Source of the DNA: Verrucomicrobiia bacterium
GTDB lineage: Bacteria; Verrucomicrobiota; Verrucomicrobiia; JADLBR01
Reading direction: 5' to 3'
DNA length: 64,000 nt
NCBI GenBank assembly: GCA_020847615.1
Contig: JADLBR010000280.1
Span: 1 to 64,000 of the forward strand
Positions within the stretch are counted from its first letter, which is position 1; the number at the start of each line of letters is the position of its first letter. Under the pieces are notes generated by a model. That model ran no database searches and was not told the origin of the DNA. It saw only the letters and a program-made list of their open reading frames with translations. The translations under genes and the position numbers were made by a program. This document shows, one piece after another, positions 50,501 through 60,300 of this stretch.

Positions 50501-50517
50501 CGCCAGGGTTCTCGCAT
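47509..50517 (-). CDS. Secreted sialidase-like propeller protein with autotransporter-type repeat
   Basis: 1002-residue secreted protein, signal peptide to about residue 26 (AVAAPVLGQ). About 40-400 is a sialidase-like six-bladed beta-propeller: RVFRSADKGATWTKVNGG, MMRSENGGDSWTSTSF and a later LTSRDLAAWSVEK are Asp-box-type blade motifs; whether the Arg triad is catalytic cannot be judged. A linker region follows with a carbohydrate-binding-like sandwich (about 540-680), then GAGALTKSGAGTLRIS and THRGATIAEAGTLIL, which are autotransporter/PEP-type beta-helix repeat motifs, and a C-terminal DDPDRDGLPNALEWLLGG calcium-binding repeat as found in Verrucomicrobia secreted proteins. No outer-membrane barrel is present. 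Function is probably glycan binding or cleavage at the surface. Confidence 0.8.
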   Translation of the reverse strand: MREPWRTSLRAAIGSAALAVAAPVLGQDHGSCPGVIISEIPAPAQIFGVPINPIYVSDPCILVLSNGDYLASHAQFGSASGSSTSGKTRVFRSADKGATWTKVNGGADLTGILRGSLFEHGGTIYLLGANNDASGNAAVMMRSENGGDSWTSTSFSPLGGMATPDNAQLLNGRIWLASTRSSLSAADTSDPFQVASWTRGDGFPTPSDSWLPGTGFTAADNFIGEGQMTASPTRGLAILAKVRLLPYAATISVHPSSGIAFFDPDRDFVPLPGGEKKFGARFDPVSGKYFLLANPILPAHDGSGLAPDLIRNTAAVLTSRDLAAWSVEKIFLYSANISYEGFQYFNFDFDGEDIVIGSRTAFDVGGNRPPRAHDSNLLTFHRISGFRTLAREHVLRIEGAQVRRYEKTQHADAPLGAFPLGDSFAGAPLANPVSFAVDQGDIYIQEAGGRVLRFDWAGNFLGTAPSAPGGMQSGELALPQPPQNEFSWVAPGSGAWDEPRNWHYWNRPGHPSGVPIFGSAATSAAVAVALPSNARSWYFNAGGDFEGWTTNKVDNATVSGGTLRGVAQSSGDPIVQRLNLNLAGDEVSEIRVRMRVDASGNVPVDLYWGNWATNTFAEARKVRVNYTGNNGLQDVVFTMAGRTGWTGERITRLRLDPVNGSAYAGAAFEIDSIEVPRATDHTRLDGMRFIGTAQYTLAGPGSLQIRPDTGTGLVEVLQGSHAIAAPLDLGADTAFHVATGSALEFSATVTGAGALTKSGAGTLRISAPLTHRGATIAEAGTLILEQATLSDTSAVRIARGATLRLEHNAADTVGELWLAGEKKWKGTWGPVGSAARYQTPSLTGTGFLQVADGPDPGFAGWAWETGLTGAPGLEAGWRDDPDRDGLPNALEWLLGGNPLRPDSASHRPETQWTASDLALTFRRSDDSESALSLTVQYSVNLLANGWLDAPIGPGSSGPDAAGIVVNVAENGDAPDAIRVTLPLALAPDGHLFARLKATSGDP

Positions 50518-50567
50518 GGCTAAGACATGATGGCACCGGACGACATTATTTCACTTGTGTTATTCGG

Positions 50568-52595
50568 TCACCGCGTGCCGCCGCCGTGCGTGGCGATGTA
50601 GTCCTTCTTGTCGATGGGGAGCCCGTTCTCGTAGATCGCGGAGATGGCCGGGTGCTTTTCGAGCACGGGAACGGCGCTGACGCCCGGAGGGAGGGACACC
50701 GCGGAGAGGGATTTCAGCGAAAGCAGGAAATCCAGGCTGTTGATCCTCTTGCATCGGGCCATGAACAGGGTCAGGAGGTTGGGAACGCCGTCCGCGATGC
50801 TCGCCATCTGCTTGTCATCGACGGAGGTGCCGTCGAGGACGAGGGTGGTCAGCGGCATGCCCCGGAGGGGGGCGAGGTCGGTAATCTTCGGGCAATCTGT
50901 GAGGTCGAGCGTGGCGAGGGGCATGCCGCGGAGCGGCGAGAGGTCGGACAGTTTCTGGCACCCGGTCAGTGACAGGCTGGTGATCTGTTTCCCGCCGAGG
51001 GGACGGAGGTCGGTGAGTGCGGAGTAGGAGATGATGAGGAACTCGAGCGGGGCGGCCTCCAGGGGGCGCAGGTCTTCGAGGCGCATGCAGGTGAGTATCC
51101 TGAGGGGCATTTTCGCGAGGGGGCGGAATTCGGAGACGCTGGTTCCCCAGAGGTAGAGATATTGGAGAGGGGAGTTGGCGAGCGGACGGATATCGGTGAG
51201 CGCGCCGCAGATGGTGGCATTGAGGTTGGTGAGGGGCGCGCCCGCCAGGGCTTTGATGTCCGAGACGGGAGTTTCGGAGATGTTGAGGTCGCTCAATGGG
51301 GCACCCTCGAGGCCCGCGAGGGATCGGATCTGGGACCGGTTGAAGTTGGCGGATTCGAGGGGCGCGCCCTTGAGGGGTTTGAGGTCCGTGATGGCGGTGT
51401 TCGTCATCGAGAGGGATCGGATGGGGCAGCCCTCGATGCCCCGCAGGGATGTGAGTGGGGTGCCGTCGAGGACGAGGCGCTCCAGGGGCATGGATTTAAG
51501 AGGCAGCAGGGAGCGGACGCCGGTGCCGGTCAGATCGAGATCGCGGACGGGGAGCTTCTCTAAGGGAGCGATGTCCTTGAGGCGCTCATTTCCCGACAGG
51601 ATGAGATCGACCCTGCCACCATGGATCTCGGGGAAGGCCAGGAGGTCCCCTTCGATGCGGTTGGCGCTCTTGAGCGCGGCGATGGCCTTATCCACCGAAG
51701 CCTCTTCGAGCACCTGGGGCCTCGGGCCGATGGTGGCCAATGCGGCGGTGATCGCGGCCCAATCGTACGCGACGTGGGTGAGGCCGAAGCGGGCCGTGAA
51801 ATCGGCTGCCAGTTTCTGAATCGCCGGCGCGGCGACGGGCCCGAATGCTTTGCTCCGGATGGCGGTCAGCAACGGGTCGCCGGGTTCCTTCGCGTCGCCG
51901 AAGCCCGCCTGGTCGAGAAGTCTGCGGAGCGCGGTCAGGGCTTCCTCCTCGAGCGCCGCGAATTGGATGCGCTGGAGGGTGGCGAGGAGGTGCAGGGCCA
52001 GGGGAGAGGCGGGGGCTTTCTGGAGGGCCGCGGTCGCCTCGGCGGCCCTGCCGGTCCGCAGGAAACCGAGGGCACCGATGATCGTCTTCTCGTCGTCGCT
52101 GTAGCCGGCCAGACGGCCATCCCGGTCGGGGGCGGCGAGCGTGAGGACATTCACGGTCCTGCCGACGAAACCATTCTCCACGGGAACGCGGAGGCGGATC
52201 TCGTTGGCGCCGACGCTGGCGATGGTCCCGGAGAGGGTACCGCGGTTGGATGTGACGGTGACCGCCTTGCCGACATCCGCATTGAACGAGGCGCAGACGG
52301 CGCTGGGCCAGTCAAGGATGCGGCGGGCCTGCGCCGCGAGGGTGGCCCAGTCCTCGGGCGCGCCGTCGGGCGCCGGGCCGTCGATCAGCCTTCGGGCGGT
52401 GGCGGTGTCGTTGTTAAGGATGGCATTGGCGAGTTCGTCGGCAGGTCTTGGGCCGGGGTTCTCGGTATCCTGGGCGATCGATGTGAGGCGAGCGGCGAGG
52501 AGCAGCACGGCGATGCACGCGCGGCTGACAGGGGCGGCGAGACGCGGGCCGCTGGAGGGGCGCGGCGGGAACGGGTCTTGAAGCGGGAATCCCAT
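50568..52595 (-). CDS. Secreted leucine-rich-repeat protein
   Basis: 675-residue protein, signal peptide to about residue 41 (AVLLLAARLTSIAQ). AGGAG lies 7 bp before the ATG at 52595. Residues about 50-330 are alpha-helical without a recognisable domain. From about 340 to 640 there are some fourteen leucine-rich repeats of about 22 residues with a core like DLSPLRGMPLATLDLTDC and LDLTGTGVRSLLPLKSMPL, typical of bacterial LRR proteins that form a curved binding surface. A short tail (ISAIYENGLPIDKKDY) follows. It is likely a protein- or glycan-binding surface protein; no catalytic motif is visible. Related LRR proteins are numerous in Planctomycetes and Verrucomicrobia, often near serine/threonine kinases, which are not seen here. 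Confidence 0.82.
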   Translation of the reverse strand: MGFPLQDPFPPRPSSGPRLAAPVSRACIAVLLLAARLTSIAQDTENPGPRPADELANAILNNDTATARRLIDGPAPDGAPEDWATLAAQARRILDWPSAVCASFNADVGKAVTVTSNRGTLSGTIASVGANEIRLRVPVENGFVGRTVNVLTLAAPDRDGRLAGYSDDEKTIIGALGFLRTGRAAEATAALQKAPASPLALHLLATLQRIQFAALEEEALTALRRLLDQAGFGDAKEPGDPLLTAIRSKAFGPVAAPAIQKLAADFTARFGLTHVAYDWAAITAALATIGPRPQVLEEASVDKAIAALKSANRIEGDLLAFPEIHGGRVDLILSGNERLKDIAPLEKLPVRDLDLTGTGVRSLLPLKSMPLERLVLDGTPLTSLRGIEGCPIRSLSMTNTAITDLKPLKGAPLESANFNRSQIRSLAGLEGAPLSDLNISETPVSDIKALAGAPLTNLNATICGALTDIRPLANSPLQYLYLWGTSVSEFRPLAKMPLRILTCMRLEDLRPLEAAPLEFLIISYSALTDLRPLGGKQITSLSLTGCQKLSDLSPLRGMPLATLDLTDCPKITDLAPLRGMPLTTLVLDGTSVDDKQMASIADGVPNLLTLFMARCKRINSLDFLLSLKSLSAVSLPPGVSAVPVLEKHPAISAIYENGLPIDKKDYIATHGGGTR

Positions 52596-52693
52596 GAGGT
52601 GTCTCCTGAGGTCCTATCCTGGGGGGTGGAGGGTGCCCGCGGCAACTGCGCAGATGCGTTTTCTTCCTCGGCGGAGGACGCGGGCCTGTCGAG

Positions 52694-55666
52694 TCAGTGT
52701 TTTGGTTTATCGTCCGGGGCGTCGCTCTTAAGGAGGACCAGGGCGACCCGTTCGCCGGGGTTCAAATTGTGGGAGGGGCCGTCGAAGTCCCTGAGGCGCC
52801 AGCCGGGCGGTGGCTGGAGGTTGGCGAGGACCTTGGCTGGGGGGAAGATGTCAAGTTCGGCCGAGCCATCGGTTTGCCGCTTCCATCCGATGCGGATCTC
52901 GCCGCATGGCAGGGGGATGGTGCCTTCGGCCCGATCGAGGCAATCCACGCGCGGGCAGAGGGTGACCCGGGAACCGCCGGGCTCATCGATGCGCGCGCCG
53001 AGGACATAGCGGCTGAAGACGTACGCGGGTCCGGCGGACCATGCGTGGCAGTAGCTGCGGGTGGGGTATCGGCCGCCGCCGAGGTTGCCGTTGGCGAATG
53101 ACTCCCAGAAGGTGGTGGTCTGGGCATCCATCATGCCGCCCCAGAACTCCCGGATGACGTCGAGCATTGGGGCGACGCGACCGGTTTCGCCGAGATACTC
53201 CAGCAGGTACAGGGTGGCGAACGGGCTGCCGAACTGGACCACGTCCTGAGTTTCGTGGCCGAGGACGATCGGGAGGACACGTCTCTCGCGTTCCGGGGGC
53301 ACGACGCCGTGCAGGAGGGCGAGCGTGTTGATCTGGCGGGAGACGCTGGTGCTGCGCGCGCCATCGTTGTGGATGCTATCGACGTAGGCGCCGCGCGACT
53401 CGTCCCACAGGAGCTCGTTGATGCGGGCCGCCAGTTGATCGGCGGCGGCGCGGTAGCGGGAGGCGGTCGGTTGGTCTCCGGCGGCCTCGGCCATGCGGGC
53501 GCCGAGGCGGAGCGAATCGACGAGGAAGGTGTTGTTGTGCGTGACGATGCGGTGGCCGTTGTCGAGGCCGATCCAGTCGAAGAACTGCCACGCGGTGATG
53601 GAGAAGAGGCCGGTCTTTGTGTCGATGTACTTCTCGAGGCAGGTGTCGAGCATCTTGCGCGCGTCGGGGTAGAATCGCGCGATCAGGGTGTCGCGATCGC
53701 CGGAGTACCAGTAATTCTCCCAGCACGTGCGGAGCCAGAGGAAGCTCCAGGCGGGGATCACGCGGGGCCAGCGGGTGGGGACGCGCATGTGTGCCATGTC
53801 GCCGCGGCCGAGGCTCTCGCCGCCGAGTTCGCAGCAGCGGCGGACGAGACGGGAGTCGCCAAACATCATGTAGCAGACCAGCGCCTCGTTGCGGGCGTCG
53901 CCCAGCCAGAGGGATTGCTCGTACAGGGGGCAATCCACGAAGGTGTCCTCCATGCAGGAGAGCATGGTCTGCCGGCACACGCGCCAGACGTTGTCCAAGA
54001 GGGCGTCAGAGGAGGCGAAGGAACCACGGTCGGCGGCGGGATAATGGGTGAACACCGCCGCGACGCGCCGGATGCGCACCTCGGCGGGGCGGGCCCGGAC
54101 CGTGAGCGCGAGATATCGGCCGCCGAAGTGCCGCATCGTCTGGTAGTCCTGCCATCCGGCCCGCGTGACGTAGCGGAAGCTGGAGCGGTTGCGCCACGAC
54201 CACTGTGGCGCGCCATCGTGATAGCGCTCGAAGATGTTGCCGTCGATGGCGGTGCCCTCCGGCGCGCGGAGCTGGAGTGCGATGTGGGCGTTGTACTCGC
54301 GCCCGAGATCGATCATCAGCTCGACGTCGTCTGTTCCTGCGGGGATGACGGTGTCCTCCTCGTTGCCGATGGCGAGGTTCTGCGGCGCGGAGACCTCTGC
54401 GGGGCCGAGGTCGCGCCGGAAGCATGTGAGGGCATGGACGTCGGCGCCCACGATCTCGCGCGGCTGGAGCGCGCGGAAGAGGTTGCGGAATGGCCGGAGT
54501 TCGTCGGGCGATCGTGCGGCGCGGATCTGTTTCCACGCGGGGTCCGCGGGCTTGAATGGCCCGGCGATGGACCAGGGTCCGTCGCCGGATGCGGCGCGGA
54601 GGGACACGGGCGCATCGGCATCGAGGATGAACTGGAACTCCTCGATTTCGGACGGGCCATCGAGAATGACGACGACCGGGTTGTCGCCCTGTTTCAGGCG
54701 GACGGCCGCGCGCTCTTGCTGGAGGAGGTCTCTCGCGACATCGATTTCGGTGCCCGAGATCCGGATGAGGCCAAACTCGAAGCCCGCGGTGGGCCTGAGG
54801 ATGGCGGCGTCCTGGTCGCCCTCGCTCCGGAGAATCCCCTCCAGGACGAAGCGGTGCGGGTTGCGGGCATCGGCCTTTCGGTCGATGCCCTGGCAGCGGC
54901 CGACGTTGATGGTCGATGCGATGCGGGGAGGGCGCACGGCGCGGGCCCAGAGGACGGAGGAGGGATGAACGGCGTCCTTGGCGAGCGGCGGGATACCGCT
55001 GTGGCGCAGGTTCATCCACGGGCCCTCGGTGGCGCCCGAGACGACCTCGGGTGTCTCCCATGACAATGTATCGTGGCCGGCGAGCATCCAACCGGGGCGC
55101 TCGCGTCGCGCGTCGTATTGCTCCTCGAAACCGAGGTGGGCGCTGACCACGGGGCTGCGCTTGTCATGGGCGATGTCCTCACAGACCCTCCAAGACGCGT
55201 CGGTGCCGATGAGGTGGCGACCGGCATCGTCCTCCCATTCAAGTTGGACGAGCAGGCCGGGGCGAACGGCGATGCTCTGGGCGGTGTCGCGGCCCCAGTG
55301 GTGGACGCGGACGGCGATGGCGTTCGTGCCGGGGCGGAGCATCCGCGAGATCTCGGCCCGGTCATAGCGATAGTGCTCGGGGAACGCCTTGACTGGGCCA
55401 TCGGAGGCGAATTCCCCGTTGACGAAGAGTTGGTATCTGGTGTCGGCGGTGGCGCGGACGGTGGCGGATCGGGCGGTACCGAGGACATGAAACTCTCGGC
55501 GCGCGATCATCCAGCGGTTATAGTCGTCGTCGCCCTGTTGCGTCGGGCGCCAGATCCACGATGCGGTCCAAGGGGGTTCCATGGGGTCGGAGGTGGACGC
55601 GGCGGCGAGCGAGCCCGACAGGGCAAGCACTGTCACACAGAGATGCGCGAGGGTCTGGTGGCTCAT
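52694..55666 (-). CDS. Alpha-L-rhamnosidase (GH78-like)
   Basis: 990-residue secreted enzyme of the alpha-L-rhamnosidase type. Signal peptide to about residue 22 (ALSGSLAAA). N-terminal beta-sandwich domain with TASWIWRPTQQGDDDYNRW and VRATADTRYQLFVNG, characteristic of the bacterial rhamnosidase N-domain; a second beta domain with SFRYVTRAGWQDYQTM; then the (alpha/alpha)6-barrel catalytic domain with DTFVDCPLYEQSLWLGDARN, which contains the acid residues expected for GH78, and WQFFDWIGLDNG, FVGSPFAT-like packing motifs, ending in a C-terminal beta-domain (TIPLPCGEIRIGW). It is read leftward, divergent from the glycosyltransferase. Its product L-rhamnose would feed the rhaM mutarotase. Confidence 0.9.
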   Translation of the reverse strand: MSHQTLAHLCVTVLALSGSLAAASTSDPMEPPWTASWIWRPTQQGDDDYNRWMIARREFHVLGTARSATVRATADTRYQLFVNGEFASDGPVKAFPEHYRYDRAEISRMLRPGTNAIAVRVHHWGRDTAQSIAVRPGLLVQLEWEDDAGRHLIGTDASWRVCEDIAHDKRSPVVSAHLGFEEQYDARRERPGWMLAGHDTLSWETPEVVSGATEGPWMNLRHSGIPPLAKDAVHPSSVLWARAVRPPRIASTINVGRCQGIDRKADARNPHRFVLEGILRSEGDQDAAILRPTAGFEFGLIRISGTEIDVARDLLQQERAAVRLKQGDNPVVVILDGPSEIEEFQFILDADAPVSLRAASGDGPWSIAGPFKPADPAWKQIRAARSPDELRPFRNLFRALQPREIVGADVHALTCFRRDLGPAEVSAPQNLAIGNEEDTVIPAGTDDVELMIDLGREYNAHIALQLRAPEGTAIDGNIFERYHDGAPQWSWRNRSSFRYVTRAGWQDYQTMRHFGGRYLALTVRARPAEVRIRRVAAVFTHYPAADRGSFASSDALLDNVWRVCRQTMLSCMEDTFVDCPLYEQSLWLGDARNEALVCYMMFGDSRLVRRCCELGGESLGRGDMAHMRVPTRWPRVIPAWSFLWLRTCWENYWYSGDRDTLIARFYPDARKMLDTCLEKYIDTKTGLFSITAWQFFDWIGLDNGHRIVTHNNTFLVDSLRLGARMAEAAGDQPTASRYRAAADQLAARINELLWDESRGAYVDSIHNDGARSTSVSRQINTLALLHGVVPPERERRVLPIVLGHETQDVVQFGSPFATLYLLEYLGETGRVAPMLDVIREFWGGMMDAQTTTFWESFANGNLGGGRYPTRSYCHAWSAGPAYVFSRYVLGARIDEPGGSRVTLCPRVDCLDRAEGTIPLPCGEIRIGWKRQTDGSAELDIFPPAKVLANLQPPPGWRLRDFDGPSHNLNPGERVALVLLKSDAPDDKPKH

Positions 55667-55858
55667 GGCAGAAAGACCGGGGGAAGGATTGAGCGTTGCC
55701 CCAGCTAATGCAACAGCGGCGTAAAGGCGCCCTGGCGTGCGGATTCGGGCGGGGCCGGGTGCTGGACTTCGTGGGTGCCGGACTGTAGATAGATCGGGTG
55801 AGTCGGTTTGGTGGGGAGAGCGTTGGAACTGCCAACGCGCTGTGGGAGGATTGATGCC

Positions 55859-57163
55859 GTGGCCCATTATGCAATTTTAGCGCCTGAGGCGGGTGGACAC
55901 CTGATCCCGATGTGTTCGATCGGGCAGGAGTTGACGCGGATGGGTCACCGCGTGACGGTGGTGGCCCGAGGAAAGGCGGAGGCTATCGCGGGTCGATTTG
56001 GCCTCGGGTTTTGCGAGCTGGGGTCCGCTGATTTGTCGGGCTATCGGCCACCCTGGCGAATCGACGCGATGATGCTGGGGGTTGTCGGGTTGAGTTTTGC
56101 CTCGAGGCTTCGCGCAAGATGGAAACACATGGCGAGGCTGGTGCTCGACTTTGGGCCTCCCGAGTTGATCCGGTTGGGCGTCGATGGGCTGCTGGTGGAT
56201 CAGGATCTGGTGGCTGGCGGGACGGTTGCGGAGAGGCTGGGGTTGCCCTTTGTCTCGGTGAGCAACGCTCTCCATTGGAACGAGGAGGCGGCGGTCCCGC
56301 CGCACTACACCGGCTGGTCTTACTCGGAGACCCTGTGGGCGATGGCGCGCAACCGGCTGGGACACGCGGCGTGGCATGGGTTCATGCGGCCGGTCTTGGC
56401 CATCGTGAACCGGCAACGCGATGCGTGGGGTTTAGCGCGGTTGCGCGGTCCGGCGGATACGTACTCGCCACTGGCGCAGATCGGGCAGGGCTGTCGGGGG
56501 CTGGATTTCCCGCGGCGCGAGTTGCCATCGACATTTCATTATGTGGGCGCCCTGGGCGCGGAACGGTCGGCGCAGGACGATGACTTTCCCTGGGATCGGC
56601 TCGACGGTCGCCCCTTGATTTATGCCTCGATGGGAACGGTCCCGCATCGCGCCAACGCCTTGGTGTTGCAAAAGGTCGCGGTCGCCTGCGCGGGCACGGA
56701 TGCCCAGCTGGTGATCGGCTTAGGCAGATGGAAGGGTGAGAAGGACGGGGCCGAGGCGTGTTTGCGCGACCTGCCTGGGGATCCCTTGGTGGTCGACTTT
56801 GTGCCACAGCTGAGGCTGCTAGATAGGGCCGCGCTGTTAGTCACGCACGCGGGCATGAATACGGTGGGCGAGGCGTTGAGTCGAGCCGTGTGCATGTTGG
56901 CCCTGCCGAGAAACGCGGACCAGTTTGCCGTTGCGGCGCGGCTGGTGCACGCCGGGGTCGGTCTCCGTGCCTCATTTCGGCGCTCCACCCCCGGGGAACT
57001 GCGGGGGCTCATCGGGCGGCTTTTGGCCGAGCCGGAATTCCGGGCGAGGGCCGAGCGCATGCGGCGCGAGATAGTGGATGCGGGCGGAGCGAGGCGCGCG
57101 GCGGCCATCGCTGAGCGAGCGCTGGTGGGGCGTCGGCCCGTCGCGCGCGATGCCCCGCTTTGA
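55859..57163 (+). CDS. UGT/MGT-type glycosyltransferase
   Basis: 434-residue glycosyltransferase of the GT1/MGT type, which transfers a sugar from an NDP-sugar to a lipophilic or polyketide aglycone. GTG at 55859 is chosen because GGGAGGA lies 8 bp upstream and the fold starts AHYAILAPEAGGHLIP. The N-terminal half has the acceptor domain; the donor-binding PSPG-like block is VDFVPQLRLLDRAALLVTHAGMNTVGEALSRAVCMLALP, then DQFAVAARLVHAGVGL. The related zeaxanthin and macrolide glucosyltransferases have the same layout. It precedes the PKS/NRPS genes in the same direction, so it probably glycosylates their product. The 192-bp gap before it has no clear promoter. Confidence 0.9.
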   Translation: MAHYAILAPEAGGHLIPMCSIGQELTRMGHRVTVVARGKAEAIAGRFGLGFCELGSADLSGYRPPWRIDAMMLGVVGLSFASRLRARWKHMARLVLDFGPPELIRLGVDGLLVDQDLVAGGTVAERLGLPFVSVSNALHWNEEAAVPPHYTGWSYSETLWAMARNRLGHAAWHGFMRPVLAIVNRQRDAWGLARLRGPADTYSPLAQIGQGCRGLDFPRRELPSTFHYVGALGAERSAQDDDFPWDRLDGRPLIYASMGTVPHRANALVLQKVAVACAGTDAQLVIGLGRWKGEKDGAEACLRDLPGDPLVVDFVPQLRLLDRAALLVTHAGMNTVGEALSRAVCMLALPRNADQFAVAARLVHAGVGLRASFRRSTPGELRGLIGRLLAEPEFRARAERMRREIVDAGGARRAAAIAERALVGRRPVARDAPL

Positions 57164-57269
57164 TGCCGCAGGGTCCGCGGCGGCGCGCGTCCCCAGGCCC
57201 GGGTGGGCGGGAGGCCGCGGGCGCACGCCAGCGGCAGCCGGGGGGGCTTCTCAAAGTCTGCTGACCTGT

Positions 57270-57275
57270 TAATAT
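57270..57275 (+). promoter_or_regulatory. Possible -10 box before the PKS-like gene
   Basis: TAATAT is the only -10-like hexamer in the 174-bp gap 57164-57337. No strong -35 is found; TTCTCA about 19 bp upstream is poor. The gene could instead be transcribed from upstream of the glycosyltransferase. Confidence 0.2.
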
Positions 57276-57337
57276 GGCGCCATGACGTATATGTCCTCGG
57301 CGTTGGCGCGGCGGGATCCGCGGAAGAGAACGAGGGA

Positions 57338-60300
57338 ATGAGCGCGCTTAGCGAGCGGCTGGCGAACATGACGCCCCTGCAGAGGGCGGTCCTTGCCCTC
57401 AAGGAGACACAGGCCCGCTTGGACGCGCTGGAGGGGCGGCAGGCGGAACCGATCGCGATCATCGGGATGGGCTGCCGCCTGCCGGGAGGGGTGTGTGACA
57501 CGGAGGGCTATTGGCGTCTATTGGTCGAGGGCAGGGATGCCGTGGGCGAGATCCCGCCAGGGCGATGGGACGCGGACGCTTTCTACGATCCCGATCCGCG
57601 GGCACCCGGCAAGATGAACACCCGCCGGGGGGGATTCCTTGCGGGGATCGAGGATTTCGACAATCATTTTTTTGGCATCTCGGATCGGGAGGCGGAGCGA
57701 ATCGATCCGCAGCATCGGCTGCTGCTTGAGGTCGCGTGGGAGGCATTGGAGGACGCGGGCCTGGTGGCGGGCGGCCTGCGAGGCTCGCGGACGGGGGTAT
57801 TCGTGGGCATCTCCCATAGCGAGTATGGGCTGATGCTGTCGTCGGATCTGGCGCAGGCGGACGCCTTCGTGGCGAGCGGCACGGCGCAGTGCATCGCGGC
57901 GAACCGCATCTCCTTCCTCTTGGATTTCGTGGGCCCGAGCGTGGCGTTGGACACGGCCTGTTCCGCGTCCCTGGTCTGCGTGCACCTGGCTTGCCAGAGC
58001 ATCCGGGCGGGGGAGTGCGAGGTCGCGATGGCGGGGGGCGTGAACGTCATGCTGTCGCCGATGGCGACGGTGAATCTGACGAAGGCCGGGCTGTCGGCGC
58101 CCGACGGGCGAGTGAGGGCTTTCGATGCGGCGGCCTCGGGGTATGTGCGCAGCGAGGGTGCGGGGCTGGTCGTGCTCAAGCCGCTTGGGGCGGCGCGGCG
58201 CGACGGGGATCCGATCTATGCGGTGATCCGCGGTTCGGCGGTGAACCAGAATGGTTTTGGCAATGGCTTGAGCGCGCCGAGTCGCCAGGCCCAGGAGGGG
58301 GTCTTGCGGCAGGCGTACTCGGCGGCGAGACTGTCGCCCGAGCTGGTCCAATATGTCGAGGCGCAGGGGACGGGCACGCGCCTGGGAGATGCCATCGAGG
58401 CCGCGGCGCTTGGCGCGGTGGTTGGGCGCGGCCGGTCGGCGGAGAACCCTTGCGCGATCGGTTCCGTCAAAACGAACCTGGGCCACATGGAGGCGGCTTC
58501 GGGGGTGGCGAGCCTGATGAAGGTGGCCCTGGCGCTGGAACGAAAGGAAATACCACCCACGTTGCATTTTCAAACACCGAGCCCCGATATCCCCTTTGGC
58601 CAGCTCGGCCTGAGGGTCCAGGGGCGGTTGGCGCCTTGGCCCGACTCGGCGCGGGGGCGCTTCGCGGGCGTGAGCGCTTTTGGGTTTGGCGGGAGCAACG
58701 CGCACGTCGTGCTGGGAGAGGCGCCGCCGGAGAACGTATCGGCTGTGGAGGAGGGCACGGGGATCGGGAGGAGGGTTTATCCGCTGTCCGCGCGCACCGA
58801 GTCCGCGCTGCGGGCGGTCGCGCTGCGGCACGCGGGATTCCTGCGAGGGGGGACCGCGGCGTGGCGCGACATTTGCCACACCGCCGCTGCCCGCCGGACT
58901 CATCACGACTGCCGGATGGCGGTGCTCGCGGATTCGGGGCATCGGGCCGCGGAGCTTCTGGAGGGTTATCTTGCTGGCGCGGTTGGGGGGGACGTTCTCG
59001 TGGGCCGCAAGCCTTTTGATCGTGGCGTGCGGGTGGCGTTTCTTTTCGATGGCGAGCCGTTGCGGTGGAAGGATCACCTGCTGGGCCTGCGGCGGGTCCT
59101 GGGGCAGTTCGAGGGCGAGGTGAGTGAGATCGGGGGCGTCTTGCGGGACGCGGGCGGGCCCGAACTCGCGGCGATGCTGGCCGATGGGGATGGGTGGGGC
59201 GATCAGGCGCGGGCTTTGCCGGCGATGGTCGCCGTCCAGTTGGCCGTGGTGGGATGGTGGCGTCGCATGGGGGTATCACCGGGCATTGTGCTCGGTCGGG
59301 GGTTTGGAGAATTGGCGGCGGCGAGTGCGGCGGGGATTCTGGCGCCGGGGGATGCCCTGCGGATAGCGGTGGCCTGCGGGCGGGGCGATGGGCCCGGGGC
59401 CTGGGGGGATGTGACACATCGGGGGGCGACGCTGCCATTCCTGTCGGCGAGCGATGGTCGGCGCCACGATGGCCGTGGGTTGGATGCGGCACGCTGGGCG
59501 CGGTGCTCGGCACCGTCGGATTCGCTCGCCGCGGCGATCGGGCAGTTGGAATCGCATGGGGCGGACGTGTGCCTGGAGCTCGGGCCGGGCGCGTTGGTTG
59601 CGGCGGTGCGGTCGGTTCCCCGCTCCGGCGCGGGCGGGGTGGCCATGGCGATGCTGGGACTGGACGGGGAGCCGATTCCAGACGTTCTCGCGGCATTGTA
59701 CGTGGCGGGCGTGGATCTCTCGTGGAAGCAGATCGTTTCGGGCGCCGGGAGGCACGTGCGGCTACCGACCTATCCGTGGCAGCGCCGGCGGTTGTGGGTC
59801 GATCGCGAGGGATGGCTGGCCAACGTGCCGCAATCCAAGGTTATGGGGTCGGCAGCCGTGATGGGCGGGGAACCTTCGGGCGCGGTCGAGCCGGGTGGCG
59901 GCATCGGCGGGATCCGAGTCCGGCCCGAACTGAACTCGCCCTATGTCGAGCCGAGGACCGAACTTGAGAGGGCGCTGGCGCGATCGTGGGCCGAGGTCCT
60001 GAGACTGGATCGGGTTGGCGCGCACGACAATTTCTTCGAATTGGGAGGCGACTCCCTGCTGGCGACCATCTTGCTGAACCGACTACAGGATCAGGTGGGG
60101 GAGGTCGTTCACGTGCTGGCCCTGTTCCAGTCCCGGACGATCCACGGTCTGGCGGAGTATCTCCGGCAGTATTATCCCGATGCCATCCGGCGGCTGTATC
60201 CTGGGGAGCCGCTTGGCGAGCGGCGTGAGGGAGGTGACGTCGCGATCCCGGTGGTGGGCGACCGGGAGGTTGAGATCTCGAGTCGGCTGGCGATGGCGTT

